This document shows positions 36,848 through 47,448 of a DNA stretch of 51,533 nt, piece after piece. The notes below the pieces were generated by a model. That model searched no databases and was not told the origin of the DNA. It was given only the letters and a program-made list of their open reading frames with translations. The stretch is from Planctomycetota bacterium. GTDB lineage: Bacteria; Planctomycetota; J058. A program made the position numbers and the translations under genes. How positions within the stretch are numbered: position 1 is the first letter of the stretch; each line of letters starts with the position of its first letter. The stretch lies in NCBI GenBank assembly GCA_019636275.1, contig JAHBXY010000053.1, forward strand, positions 1-51,533, written 5' to 3'.

Positions 36848-37369
36848 ATGCACACCCCCGACCGCGTGCTGAAGTACCCCGATCCGCGCCTGCGCCAGAA
36901 GGCGCTCCCCGTCGAGGAGATCACTCCGGAGCTGCGCGCGCGCGCCAGGGCGCTGTTCCCGCTCATGTACGAGGAGCACGGGATCGGTCTGGCCGCCCCG
37001 CAGGTGGGTTGGGGCGTGCGCCTGTTCGTCGTGAACATCAGCGGGCGGCCGGAGGACGAGCTCGTCGTCGTCAACCCGGTGGTCACCGAGAAGAAGGGCG
37101 GCCTCTGGGCCTTCGAGGAGGGCTGCCTCTCGCTCCCCGGGATCCGCGGCAAGGTCGAGCGCGAGCGCGTGGTGGTGCTCGAGGGCCAGGACCTCGACGG
37201 CCACCACGTGCGCATCGAGGCCGACGGCCTCAACGGCCGCTGCCTCCTGCACGAGTACGACCACCTCGACGGCGTGCTGTTCATCGACCGCCTGAGCCCG
37301 GCCAAGAAGCAGTCGATCAAGCGGCGCCTGCGCGAGCTCGAGGAGGAGTTCGAGGGCGCGGCGGTCTGA
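36848..37369 (+). CDS. def: Peptide deformylase
   Basis: 173 residues. The three family motifs are present: GIGLAAPQVG (about 46-55), EGCLSLPG (about 94-101) and HEYDH (about 137-141), which supply the metal-binding Cys and two His plus the catalytic Glu. The enzyme removes the formyl group from nascent proteins. ATG 36848. ribF follows on the same strand after 84 bp, so they may share a transcript. Confidence 0.97.
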   Translation: MHTPDRVLKYPDPRLRQKALPVEEITPELRARARALFPLMYEEHGIGLAAPQVGWGVRLFVVNISGRPEDELVVVNPVVTEKKGGLWAFEEGCLSLPGIRGKVERERVVVLEGQDLDGHHVRIEADGLNGRCLLHEYDHLDGVLFIDRLSPAKKQSIKRRLRELEEEFEGAAV

Positions 37370-37453
37370 GCGGGGCCCGGCCCCGGCAGCCGCGCCACGG
37401 ACGTCCGCGCCGCTGACTCCGCGCCTCGACGTCTCCGCCCCGAGGTCCCTGCG

Positions 37454-38401
37454 TTGACCTTCCGCCGCCTCGACCTCGACGACCCCGCCCTCCCGGGGGC
37501 CTTTGGCCGCCCGGCCGTCACGGTGGGCGTGTTCGACGGCGTGCACCTGGGCCACGCCGCCCTGCTCGGGCGCCTGGTCGCCTCGGCGCGCGCCGGCGGC
37601 GTAGCGCCGGTCGTCGTCACGTTCTGGCCGCACCCGCGCGCCGTGCTCGGCGGCGGGGCGCCGCCGCTCATCTGCACCCTCGCCCATCGCGTGGCGCTGC
37701 TGCGCCGCCAGGGGGCGGCCGGGGTGGTGGTCCTGCCGTTCGACGCCGAGGTCGCGGCGTGGTCACCCGAGGACTTCGCCCGGCGGGTGCTGCACGACCG
37801 GCTCGGGGCGTCGCGCGTGGTCGTCGGCGCCGACCACCGCTTCGGCCGGGGCCGCCAGGGCGACGTGGCGCTGCTCGGGCGCCTGGGCGAGCGGCTCGGG
37901 TTCGTCGCCGAGCCCGTGCCGCTGCTGGAGACCGGCGGCCTCAAGGCCTCCAGCACGGCCGTCCGCGACGCGCTCGGCCGCGGAGACCTGGCGCTCGCGG
38001 CGCGCCTCCTCGGCCGCCCCGCGTCGGTGCTCGGGCGCGTCGTCCGCGGCGACCAGCGCGGGCGCGCGCTCGGGTTCCCCACGGCCAACGTGGACCTGGG
38101 CGCGGCGCTGCGCCCCCCCCGCGGCGTCTACGCCGTGCGCGCGCGCCTGGTCGTCGACCACGAGGACGGGCCGTGGCTGCCGGCGGTGGCCAACGTCGGC
38201 CGCCGCCCGACGGTGGCCGCCGACGGGCAGGACCTCGTGGAGGTCCACCTGCTCGAGGGCGGGCGCGACCTCTACGGCCTCGACCTCGAGGTGGAGCTCG
38301 TCGTGCGCCTGCGCGACGAGCGGCGCTTCGACGGGCTCGACGCCCTGCGCGACCAGATCGGCCGCGACGTCGCCCGTGCGCGCGAGGCGCTCGGGGTCTG
38401 A
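37454..38401 (+). CDS. ribF: Bifunctional riboflavin kinase/FAD synthetase
   Basis: 315 residues. The N-terminal FAD synthetase domain has VGVFDGVHLGHAALL (HxGH nucleotide-binding motif) and VVVGADHRFGRGRQGD; a linker with SSTAVRDAL leads to the C-terminal riboflavin kinase domain with GFPTANVDL and GVYAVRA. It turns riboflavin into FMN and FAD. The start is TTG 37454, with little visible ribosome site, but it places the N-terminus as expected. Its stop lies 2 bp from the convergent gene. Confidence 0.95.
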   Translation: MTFRRLDLDDPALPGAFGRPAVTVGVFDGVHLGHAALLGRLVASARAGGVAPVVVTFWPHPRAVLGGGAPPLICTLAHRVALLRRQGAAGVVVLPFDAEVAAWSPEDFARRVLHDRLGASRVVVGADHRFGRGRQGDVALLGRLGERLGFVAEPVPLLETGGLKASSTAVRDALGRGDLALAARLLGRPASVLGRVVRGDQRGRALGFPTANVDLGAALRPPRGVYAVRARLVVDHEDGPWLPAVANVGRRPTVAADGQDLVEVHLLEGGRDLYGLDLEVELVVRLRDERRFDGLDALRDQIGRDVARAREALGV

Positions 38402-38403
38402 GG

Positions 38404-38973
38404 CTACGACGTCGCCCGGAACGACTCGACGAAGCGAGTGAACGCTGGCCGCGCCGCCTGCACGGTCGCCGCCGGGCCGACGAGCTTGACGAAGAACGGC
38501 CCCGCGGGCGTCTCGACGATCGCGCCCAGGAGGCGCCAGCCCGGCTTGTTCACCCGCTCGCCGGCGCCGGGGCGCGTCTCGGCCACGTAGGTGCCGGCGA
38601 GCTCGATGACGTGGGCCGCCAGGCCGCCGACGTCACGGCGCTCGAGCTTCGCCGCGGCCTTCGACGAGCCCCCGTCCGGCTGCCGGAACTGCGAGATCCA
38701 GCGGTCCAGGTTGTCCTCGACCGAGCCGCCGCCGCCGCCGAAGTGGAACACGACGAGCTCGCCGTCCTCGGAGTCGCCCTCGGCCCGGGGCAGGCGGTAC
38801 TGCGCCGCGCGCATGCGGTTGGCGGCCGGCTCCTCGACCCACCCGGCGTCGGTCGGCGGCGTGAAGCTCACGCCGGCGACCGTCCTCGGGCGCGGGGGGG
38901 CCGGCGCGTCCTGGGCCGGCGCGGCCGGCAGGAGCAGCCCGGTCAGGGCCAGGAGCGTGAGCGCGCGCCGCAT
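38404..38973 (-). CDS. Secreted protein of unknown function
   Basis: 189 residues with a clear signal peptide (RRALTLLALTGLLLPAAPAQ) cleaved around residue 20, then a Pro-rich linker and one domain (VSFTPPTDAGWVEEP, LVVFHFGGGGG, FVKLVGPAATVQAA). The Gly run and layout recall small planctomycete exported proteins that follow a PPxDW-like opening, but the family is not assigned. ATG 38973. It converges on ribF. Confidence 0.8.
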   Translation of the reverse strand: MRRALTLLALTGLLLPAAPAQDAPAPPRPRTVAGVSFTPPTDAGWVEEPAANRMRAAQYRLPRAEGDSEDGELVVFHFGGGGGSVEDNLDRWISQFRQPDGGSSKAAAKLERRDVGGLAAHVIELAGTYVAETRPGAGERVNKPGWRLLGAIVETPAGPFFVKLVGPAATVQAARPAFTRFVESFRATS

Positions 38974-39094
38974 GAGGTCCTCCTCGTCGGGGTCAGGTTA
39001 TACCGGCCGGCCCCGGGGCGAGCCTGACCCTGGCGCGCCCGGCCGAGGCCATGGTAGGCAGGGGGCCCGCCAACGCCCCAAGAGGAGGATCCGG

Positions 39095-40252
39095 ATGCCC
39101 GCGAAGGACCGCTACCACGTCGTGACCCTCCCTGGCGACGGGATCGGCCCCGAGGTCACGGTCGAGGCCGTGAAGGTCCTCACGGCCGCGGCCGCCCGCC
39201 ACGGCGTGGCCTTCGACCTCGAGGAGATCCCCGGCGGCGGCGAGCACTACCTGAAGCACGGCGTCGAGTGGCCCGACGGCTCGGAGGCGCGCGTGGCCGC
39301 CGCCGACGCCATCCTCCTCGGCGCCGTCGGCGCCGACGACCCGGTCACGAAGCGCAGCGTGTTCACGAAGCCCGGGCAGCCTTACCCCACGGCGCAGCTC
39401 GCCGGCTACGCCCTCGTGATCGGCAACCGTCTGCGCCTCGAGCTGTTCGTCAACGTGCGCCCGATCAAGCTCCTGCCCGGCGTGCGCCACAAGGTCTCGG
39501 GCCGGTTCATGGACATCTGGGAGCCCGGCCAGGTCGACTACGTCGTGTGCCGCGAGAACACCGAGGAGGCCTACAGCGGCAAGACCCACGACCTGACCGA
39601 CCCCGAGGGGAACGTGATCGGCCGCATGACGCCGATCGAGGTCACCCGCAAGGCCACCGAGCGCGTGTGCCGCTACGCCTTCGAGCTCGCTCGCCAGCGC
39701 AAGGCGCGCGGCCGGCCGGGCAAGGTCACCTGCGTGACGAAGTCGAACATCATCGGCGCCCACAAGTACTTCGAGGACGTGTTCCGCGAGGTCGCCAAGG
39801 AGTTCCCGGACATCGAGCCGGACACCTCGCTCTTCGACGCCTTCTGCATGTGGCAGATCCGCAATCCGGAGTGGTTCGACGTCGTCGTGGCCCCCAACCT
39901 CGTAGGCGACGTGATCTCCGACAACGGCTCGACCACGCAGGGCGGCATGGGCATGGCGGCCGGCGGGAACATCGGCTTCGAGCACGCCATGTTCGAGCCG
40001 ATCCACGGGTCGGCGCCCAAGTACGCCGGTCAGGACAAGGTCAACCCGCTGGCGGCGATCCTCTCGGCGGCCATGATGGCCGACTGGCTCGCCGGCCGCT
40101 TCGACGACGCGCGCCTGCGCGCCGTGGCCGCCGACATGGAGGCCGCCGTGGCGGCCGTCATGCGCGAGGGCAAGCGCCTCACCTACGACCTCGGCGGCGA
40201 CGCCCGCTGCTCCGAGTGCGGCGACGCCGTGCGCGACGCGCTGCCTCGCTGA
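39095..40252 (+). CDS. Isocitrate/isopropylmalate dehydrogenase family protein
   Basis: 385 residues. Beta-decarboxylating dehydrogenase signature: LPGDGIGPEVTVEAVKVL at the N-terminus, CRENTEEAYSG, VTCVTKSNI, the metal-binding GDVISD segment and the cofactor loop HGSAPKYAGQ. NAD- or NADP-dependent oxidation and decarboxylation of a 2-hydroxy acid is expected. Substrate (isopropylmalate, isocitrate, homoisocitrate or tartrate) cannot be fixed; the lack of neighbouring leu genes argues against assigning leuB. A C-terminal CSECGD pair is unusual and may bind metal. ATG 39095 has AGAGGAGGAT before it. A strong terminator follows. Confidence 0.93.
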   Translation: MPAKDRYHVVTLPGDGIGPEVTVEAVKVLTAAAARHGVAFDLEEIPGGGEHYLKHGVEWPDGSEARVAAADAILLGAVGADDPVTKRSVFTKPGQPYPTAQLAGYALVIGNRLRLELFVNVRPIKLLPGVRHKVSGRFMDIWEPGQVDYVVCRENTEEAYSGKTHDLTDPEGNVIGRMTPIEVTRKATERVCRYAFELARQRKARGRPGKVTCVTKSNIIGAHKYFEDVFREVAKEFPDIEPDTSLFDAFCMWQIRNPEWFDVVVAPNLVGDVISDNGSTTQGGMGMAAGGNIGFEHAMFEPIHGSAPKYAGQDKVNPLAAILSAAMMADWLAGRFDDARLRAVAADMEAAVAAVMREGKRLTYDLGGDARCSECGDAVRDALPR

Positions 40253-40271
40253 GCCGCGCCGGCCGTACATG

Positions 40272-40314
40272 GACCCGCCGCCGCGTGCGAGAGGGATGCA
40301 CGCGGCGGCGGGTC
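40272..40314 (+). terminator. Intrinsic-type terminator
   Basis: Perfect 17-bp stem (40272-40288 with 40298-40314) and 9-nt loop, followed by TCTTCATT. Lies 20 bp after the dehydrogenase stop. One of the strongest hairpins in the window. Confidence 0.9.
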
Positions 40315-40343
40315 TCTTCATTGACGACGTGAACGACGAAAAC

Positions 40344-40386
<43 letters not shown>

Positions 40387-40563
40387 CTAGGCGATCACCA
40401 GGCACTCGTCGATCTCGTCGAGGATCGACTCGAGGGGCTTCTCCTCCGGACCCACCTGCAGGTTGAGCGACGGCGGGTCGATCTGGGTCATTCCGCCGCA
40501 GGCGGCGGCCTCGAGGCCCGAGACGGACACGGCGACGAGCAGGGCGGCGACGAGCTTCTTCAT
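40387..40563 (-). CDS. Small secreted lipopeptide
   Basis: 58 residues. N-terminus MKKLVAALLVAVSVSGLEAA is a signal peptide with a lipobox-like LEAAAC (Cys 22), followed by a short mature part rich in acidic residues and ending DEIDECLVIA. ATG 40563 is preceded by GGAGGAAG at good spacing. It may be an anchored peptide or signal. No family. The mature peptide has two cysteines, at 22 (lipidated if the prediction holds) and 54. Confidence 0.75.
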   Translation of the reverse strand: MKKLVAALLVAVSVSGLEAAACGGMTQIDPPSLNLQVGPEEKPLESILDEIDECLVIA

Positions 40564-40698
40564 GGCGATCTTCCTCCGGTGCGGGCCACTCTTGCAGCCC
40601 GCGTGCCGCGGCCGAGGCCACGAGCGCGTGGCACTTGGGCGGCTCGGATGCGTCGCACCGTCCGCGGCCGGACAGGGCCGGGTCCGGCGACGGCCAGG

Positions 40699-40818
40699 TC
40701 ACAGCGGCCGTCGCTTGTCGTGTGCCCACGTCGAGGAGCGGGACCCTTGCTCCGCTTCGCGGCCTCGCTCGGGGATGCCGCTCACCGGTCGCTCCCAGAT
40801 CAACGGTGAGCGCGGTCA
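40699..40818 (-). repeat. Dispersed repeat, copy 3 (short)
   Basis: Reverse-strand copy of the repeat at 11708 and 49797, 120 bp, lacking about 50 bp in the middle. It begins TGACCGCGCTCACCG at the stop codon of the gene relic at 40816-41126 and ends GCGACGGCCGCTGTGA, keeping the GAGCAAGGGTCCCGCTCC hairpin core. Confidence 0.85.
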
Positions 40819-41126
40819 GAGGCGCAGGGCGAGATGGAGCAGCGCCTTCGCGAGGGCGAAACTGACCGTAGAGGCGCCGGCCACCGCGGTCAGCCCGACG
40901 ACGACGCTCACATCCTGGAGCGCAGTCAGGAGCAGCCCGCGCTGCTCGACGAGCGTCAGCGACAGCTCGGGCCCGGCCGCGAGCGCGTAGCGGCGAGGAG
41001 CCCGGCCACCAGGCCGATCCGGCCGACGGCCGAGAGCGCGAGGCCGGCGGCGAGGGGCAGGGTGGCGAGCAGGTCGCCGACGGCCGGCGCGACGTCCTGC
41101 GGGCTCGAAGGCGGCGAGGTGGGCAC
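40816..41126 (-). pseudogene. Small membrane protein, frameshifted
   Basis: Reading from GTG 41126 one frame gives VPTSPPSSPQDV, then a hydrophobic stretch (LLATLPLAAGLALSAVGRIG, LVAGLLAA) to about 40,990. The next frame then gives AAGPELSLTLVEQRGLLLTA and a second hydrophobic stretch ending ALLHLALRL at a TGA (40816-40818). Together they look like one ~100-residue protein with two or three membrane segments and a single-base shift near 40,985-41,000. Could be a true pseudogene or a sequencing error. The stop forms the first bases of a dispersed repeat. Confidence 0.5.
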
Positions 41127-41173
41127 GTGGGGATGCTCTCGCGCGGCCCCGCCGTGCCGCTACCCTGTGCCCC

Positions 41174-41590
41174 TCAGCTCGACGGCGCCGGCGCGCCCTG
41201 CACGAGCGCCTTGCAGGCCTCCTCGCAGCGGCGGCACGCCTCCGCGCACACCCGGCAGTGCTCGTGCTTGCCCGCGTGCCGCGCGCACACCTCGGCGCAG
41301 GCGCGGCAGGCCGCGATGCAGGCCTCGAGCTGCGCCCGCAGCACGTCGGCGTTGCGCGCGGTCTGGCGCGAGATCAGCCGGCCGGTCGTGTCGCACACGT
41401 CGGCGCAGTCGAGGTCGAGCCGGATGCACTCGACGAGCGCCGCGACGTCGGCCTCGCCCAGGCACGCGTCGGCGCAGGCGGTGCACGTCTCGGCGCAGTC
41501 GAAGCAGGCGTCGATGCACGCGGCCAGGGCGTCGAGCTCTCCCTGGGCCGAGCGCGGGTGGGTCCTGAGCATCTGCACGGCGAACGACAC
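41174..41590 (-). CDS. Four-helix-bundle copper-binding protein (DUF326/Csp-like)
   Basis: 138 residues with many regularly spaced cysteines (ACIDACFDCAETCTACADAC, ACRACAEVCARH, HCRVCAEACRRCEEAC), the pattern of the DUF326/Csp family in which Cys-lined helical bundles store Cu(I). No signal peptide, so a cytosolic Csp3-like form. The GTG at 41590 is preceded by GGGAGGAGGTGATCC, a near-perfect Shine-Dalgarno. Role: copper storage or detoxification. Confidence 0.92.
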   Translation of the reverse strand: MSFAVQMLRTHPRSAQGELDALAACIDACFDCAETCTACADACLGEADVAALVECIRLDLDCADVCDTTGRLISRQTARNADVLRAQLEACIAACRACAEVCARHAGKHEHCRVCAEACRRCEEACKALVQGAPAPSS

Positions 41591-41701
41591 GGATCACCTC
41601 CTCCCGGCGCTCCCGGTCAGGAGACGCGCGAAGGCCGGGCCGGCGCAGGCCCTGTGGCCCCGGGCCGCGATGGGACGCCCGCGTCCCGCGCGGGCGCGCC
41701 G

Positions 41702-43810
<2,109 letters not shown>

Positions 43811-43891
43811 CGCGCTCCTCCACCACCCCCGTCCCCGGCGGGGGAAGCGGCGGAGTGTGCCACGAGGTCGACCGTCGCGCAGGGTCCGTGG

Positions 43892-44803
43892 TCAGCGGTC
43901 GCGCACGACCACCACGGCGCCCTCCTCGGCGCAGACGTAGGTGGTGTAGCGGTCGCCGCCGAGGCAGGCGCAGAGCCCGTGGTGGCGGTCGCGCCCGGTG
44001 ACGCTCCGCAGGAGGTAGAAGCGGCGCGGCGCGCCCGTGAGCGGGTCGCGCAGGGTGACCAGCGCCAGGTCGTCGGCGGTCCCGCCCTCGTCGAGCGGCC
44101 CCTTCGCCAGGACGGCCCGCAGGGCCAGCGCGAGCGCCTCGGGCGCGGCGATCCGCGGCTCGCCCGCGACGACCGGCGGCGGCAGGTGACGGACGAAGGC
44201 CGTGACCTCGCAGGTGGCGGGGTCGAGCACGAGCTCGACCCGGTCGCGCGGCTCCTCCTCCACCTCGAACGTGCGCCGCTCCGTGGAGTGCATGCCGATC
44301 GACCCGCTGCTGCCGTTGGTCCGGCGAGCCCCGGGGAAGCGCCCGGCGTGCGCCGCCGCGCGCTCCACGCGCTCCGCCAGCGGCATGACGGCCGCGTCCT
44401 GGTCGTAGGCGCAGCGCAGGTGCCCGCTGCTGCCCAGCGGCAGGCACGCCCCGCAGCGGGAGAAGGCGACCACCGCCTCTTCGGCCAGCGCCACGCGCAC
44501 CGAGTAGCGGGGCGTCGAGAGCACGACGCTCGGGCCGACGTCGAGGTCGTCGACGCGCCAGGCCTTCGCGAGCCCGAGCTCCTCCGGCGAGGCGTCGCCG
44601 ACGAGCGGCGGCTCGGCCTGTAGGAACTCGAGGGCGATCGCGCGCGCCCGGTCGGCCTCGGCCCGGTCCGCGGCGGCCTCCCGCGGGGCCGCCGCCGTGT
44701 ACAAGGTCGGGCCCACGACCTCTGGCGTCGAGCCCGCGGCGCCGCCCAGCGCGACCGCCACCCCGACCGCCGCCCCAGCCAGCCACACTCGTCCGTTCCT
44801 CAT
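43892..44803 (-). CDS. Secreted protein of unknown function
   Basis: 303 residues. The N-terminus (RVWLAGAAVGVAVALGG) is a signal peptide or anchor. The middle has a Cys pair in FSRCGACLPLG and further Cys later (GLCACLGGDRYTTYVCAEE), possible disulfides or metal sites. Helical and strand elements such as VELVLDPATCEVTAFVRHLP faintly recall PepSY-type modules, but this is not assigned. ATG 44803. It is divergent from the thioredoxin selenoprotein gene. Confidence 0.78.
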   Translation of the reverse strand: MRNGRVWLAGAAVGVAVALGGAAGSTPEVVGPTLYTAAAPREAAADRAEADRARAIALEFLQAEPPLVGDASPEELGLAKAWRVDDLDVGPSVVLSTPRYSVRVALAEEAVVAFSRCGACLPLGSSGHLRCAYDQDAAVMPLAERVERAAAHAGRFPGARRTNGSSGSIGMHSTERRTFEVEEEPRDRVELVLDPATCEVTAFVRHLPPPVVAGEPRIAAPEALALALRAVLAKGPLDEGGTADDLALVTLRDPLTGAPRRFYLLRSVTGRDRHHGLCACLGGDRYTTYVCAEEGAVVVVRDR

Positions 44804-44956
44804 GGCACCCTCCGGCCGGGCTCCACGCAGGCGGCGCGCCGACGCAACCCCCTCGTTCTCGACTGCTTCCCGGCGCGTCGGGCGCGCGCGTGGGCAGTTC
44901 CTGCACGCACTGGTAAGTCACCCCTGACCAGATGTAAGACGGGGGTGGAGGGATTG

Positions 44957-45880
44957 ATGATCCGACCCGCCGTCCTCGCCGCCGTCGCCGCGGCCGCGCT
45001 CGTCACGGCCGCGCCGGCCCGCGCCGACCACCGGGGCAAGATCGCCTGGCAGGGGCCGGACGACGGCTTCGCGGCCGCGCAGTCGGCGCGCAAGCCGATG
45101 GTCGTCTTCTTCACGGCCGAGTGGTGAGGGCCCTGCCGCCAGCTGGCAGCTGGCGCCTTCTCGGATGACGGCGTGGTCCAGGCCGTCCGGGGCCTGGTGC
45201 CGGTCCTGGTCGACTGCACGCGTCGCGAGGCGCACGCGGAGCTCCGGCAGCGCTACGGCGTGACCGGCTACCCGACGGTCCTGTTCCTGACCTCGCGCGG
45301 CGAGCCGATCGCCGCCCTGGGGCGGCGCGACCCGGAGGCGGTCAAGGCGCAGTTCGAGACGATCGCGCGCGAGCACGGCCCGCGGCGGCCGGCGCGCCAG
45401 CCCGGCGGCGCCGGGGGCCAGCCCGAGCAGCCCGAGCCGCCCGCGCCGTCGGCGCCCGGGGCGCGGGTGAAGGTCGTCGACGCGACGCTGGCCGAGGGGC
45501 TCGAGCAGGCGCGCGCCGAGGGCAAGCTCCTGGCGCTCATCTTCGCCGACCCCGAGGGCCGGCGCCGCGACGAGCAGACCGAGCAGGTGGTCGCCGCCCT
45601 GCGCGGGCGCGGGATGGACCAGCTGCCCGAGCGCTTCCACTGGGTCCGCCGGCCGCTCTGCGACGACATCGGCATGAACACGCCCGAGGCCGACGCCTAC
45701 CAGTGCCGGCGGGCGCCCACCATCGTGCTCCTCGACCCGTGGGCGGAGGCCCCGCGGGGCCGGCCGCACCCGGCGCTCGGCACGAAGGACGCGCTGGGGG
45801 AGCTGCGCGCCGCGCTCGAGCGCGCCTCGATCGAGGCGGCGCGGGCGGGGCATCCGCCGCCGGCCCCGCGGCGGCCCTAG
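44957..45880 (+). CDS. Predicted selenoprotein: thioredoxin-like with in-frame UGA (Sec57)
   Basis: 307 residues if UGA at 45125-45127 is read as selenocysteine. Signal peptide at 1-23, then a thioredoxin-like domain: KPMVVFFTAEW, UGA, GPCRQLAAGAF, i.e. Trp-Sec-Gly-Pro-Cys where thioredoxins have Trp-Cys-Gly-Pro-Cys. The cis-Pro block GVTGYPTVLFLTSRGEP follows. A second thioredoxin-like domain without a CxxC (LLALIFADPEG) occupies about 170-300. A hairpin lies right after the UGA. The frame stays open for 250 codons beyond it, which argues against a nonsense mutation. Start ATG 44957. The stop TAG abuts the IS left end. Confidence 0.85.
45137..45155 (+). promoter_or_regulatory. Candidate bacterial SECIS hairpin
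   Basis: Perfect 8-bp stem CGCCAGCT/AGCTGGCG with GGC loop, beginning 9 nt after the UGA, in the position expected for a SelB-binding element inside the coding sequence. Confidence 0.65.
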
Positions 45881-47232
45881 TCTCCTGGGTCAGAGATCCG
45901 CCGGAAAAGGCCGGGGCGGGCGCTGGTTTTCTGGCATGCCCCGGAGTGCCTAGACGCAGGCCGGCCGCCGGGTTTTTGATCGGTCCCGCGCCTTTTCTTG
46001 GTGCTGGTTTCCCGGCGGCGCCAAATGCGCAACCCCAGCGACCGAGGGCTTTGCGCTTGGCATCGTGTTTGTGTGCGTTCTCTGCACGAGGAGACGCATG
46101 ACCCCGAAGACCATTGGTCGGCCCAAGGCTGTCCTTGTCCTGACCGACGACGAGCGCGAGGTTCTGATCCGATACGCGCGGCGAGCGACGATCCCCCAGC
46201 GGATCGCCCTGCGCGCTCGGATCGTCCTGAACTGCGCCGAGGGCTTCACCAACCAGCAGGTAGCCGCCGGCATGGGTCTCAACGGGGACACCGTAGGGAA
46301 GTGGCGAGCCCGCTTCGCGGCTGATCGCCTTGAGGGCCTCCTCGACGAGCCCCGGCCTGGCGCTCCTCGGACGATCGGCGACGACGACGTCGAGAGGGTC
46401 GTCGTGAAGACCCTCGAAACGATGCCCAAGAACGCCACTCAGTGGAGCACCCGTGAAATGGCGAAGAACGTCGGATTGAGCCCTTCCGCCATTGGCCGGA
46501 TCTGGCGGACGTTTGGCCTCAAGCCGCACCGGAGCGAGACGTTCGTCCTGTCGAAGGACCCTCAGCTCGTCGAGAAGGTGCGCGACATCTGCGGGCTGTA
46601 TCTCAACCCACCGGATCGTGCTCTGGTCCTGTGCGTCGACGAGAAGTCCCAGATACAGGCTCTGAACCGAACTCAGCCGCTCATTCCGATGACGCCATAC
46701 CAGGTCGAGAGCCGCACTCACGATTACGAGCGGCATGGGACCACCACCCTGTTCGCGGCCCTCGACGTCGCCACTGGGAAGGTGATCGGCAAGTGCTTTT
46801 CGCGGCATCGGGCGAAGGAGTTCCTGGCCTTCCTCAAGCAGGTGAGCGCAGAGGTCCCAGCGGACCAGGACGTCCATGTGATCCTCGACAACTACGCGAC
46901 CCACAAGACGCCTGCCGTCCAGCGGTGGCAGGTGAAGAACCCGCGCTTCCACTTTCACTTCACGCCGACGAAGGGCTCCTGGCTGAACCTGGTCGAGCGG
47001 TGGTTCGGCCTCCTGACCCAGCGAAAGATCAAGCGGGGAACTCACACGAGCACGCAGGCGCTCGTTCAAGCGATCAATGATTACCTATCGGCCAGCAACG
47101 AGGATCCGAAGCCGTTCGTCTGGACGAAGACAGCAGACGAGATCCTGGGCAAGATTCGCCGCTTCTGCGAGCGAACCGGCGTGGCCCACCAGATCCCACC
47201 GACTATTCCGACGGATCTCTGACCCAGGAGAC
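45880..47232 (+). mobile_element. IS630-family insertion sequence
   Basis: 1,353 bp with ~25-bp terminal inverted repeats (45880-45904 and 47208-47232, one mismatch; outer end GTCTCCTGGGTCAGAG) and a TA target duplication (45878-45879, 47233-47234), as expected for IS630. One transposase gene fills it. The insertion is at the TA of the selenoprotein stop codon; both junctions read TAG, so the stop is unchanged. GC is lower than the flanks, suggesting recent arrival. Confidence 0.95.
46098..47222 (+). CDS. IS630-family transposase
   Basis: 374 residues from ATG 46098 with GAGGAGACG before it. N-terminal helix-turn-helix segments (NQQVAAGMGLNGDTVGKWRA) bind the ends; the DDE catalytic domain has CVDEKSQIQALNRTQP, VILDNYATHK and LNLVERWFGLL supplying two Asp and Glu. 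The stop codon lies in the right terminal repeat. The frame is intact, so it is probably active. Confidence 0.96.
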   Translation: MTPKTIGRPKAVLVLTDDEREVLIRYARRATIPQRIALRARIVLNCAEGFTNQQVAAGMGLNGDTVGKWRARFAADRLEGLLDEPRPGAPRTIGDDDVERVVVKTLETMPKNATQWSTREMAKNVGLSPSAIGRIWRTFGLKPHRSETFVLSKDPQLVEKVRDICGLYLNPPDRALVLCVDEKSQIQALNRTQPLIPMTPYQVESRTHDYERHGTTTLFAALDVATGKVIGKCFSRHRAKEFLAFLKQVSAEVPADQDVHVILDNYATHKTPAVQRWQVKNPRFHFHFTPTKGSWLNLVERWFGLLTQRKIKRGTHTSTQALVQAINDYLSASNEDPKPFVWTKTADEILGKIRRFCERTGVAHQIPPTIPTDL

Positions 47233-47298
47233 TAGAGGCCCGGCCGGAAAGGCGCCAGGCAGCTGCCTCGGACGGTCCGGGCCGGGCCGACTCCGGCC

Positions 47299-47379
47299 GG
47301 GGGTCCCTGTGCTCGGCCGCCGATCCACCCGTAAGTCCTCGAAGTGTGAGACCGCAGCGGCCGAGCACACGGATCCCCC
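47299..47379. repeat. Long inverted repeat after the IS
   Basis: Arms 47299-47320 and 47357-47379 pair with a perfect 12-bp inner part (GTGCTCGGCCGC) and imperfect outer part, loop about 36 nt. With the IS removed it would follow the selenoprotein gene by about 65 bp, so it may be that gene's original terminator. Confidence 0.65.
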
Positions 47380-47398
47380 GGCATCAGCGATGAGGCTA

Positions 47399-47443
47399 GA
47401 GGGCCGGCAGGAAGGCCGCGAAGCGGCTCTCCGGCCGGCCCTC
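47399..47443 (-). terminator. Hairpin after hydrolase gene
   Basis: Inverted repeat GAGGGCCGGC/GCCGGCCCTC with an extra internal pairing, 5 bp past the stop of the minus-strand hydrolase gene. Probably terminates that gene. Confidence 0.7.
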
Positions 47444-47448
47444 CAGCG

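Noticed and set aside
39095..40252. Naming the dehydrogenase leuB
   Set aside because: Family motifs do not separate isopropylmalate from isocitrate or homoisocitrate activity, and no leu genes are adjacent.
45125..45127. Nonsense mutation making the thioredoxin a pseudogene
   Set aside because: The codon falls exactly at the redox Cys position, the downstream frame is intact for 250 codons and a hairpin follows; recoding is the better reading, though Sec machinery cannot be checked here.
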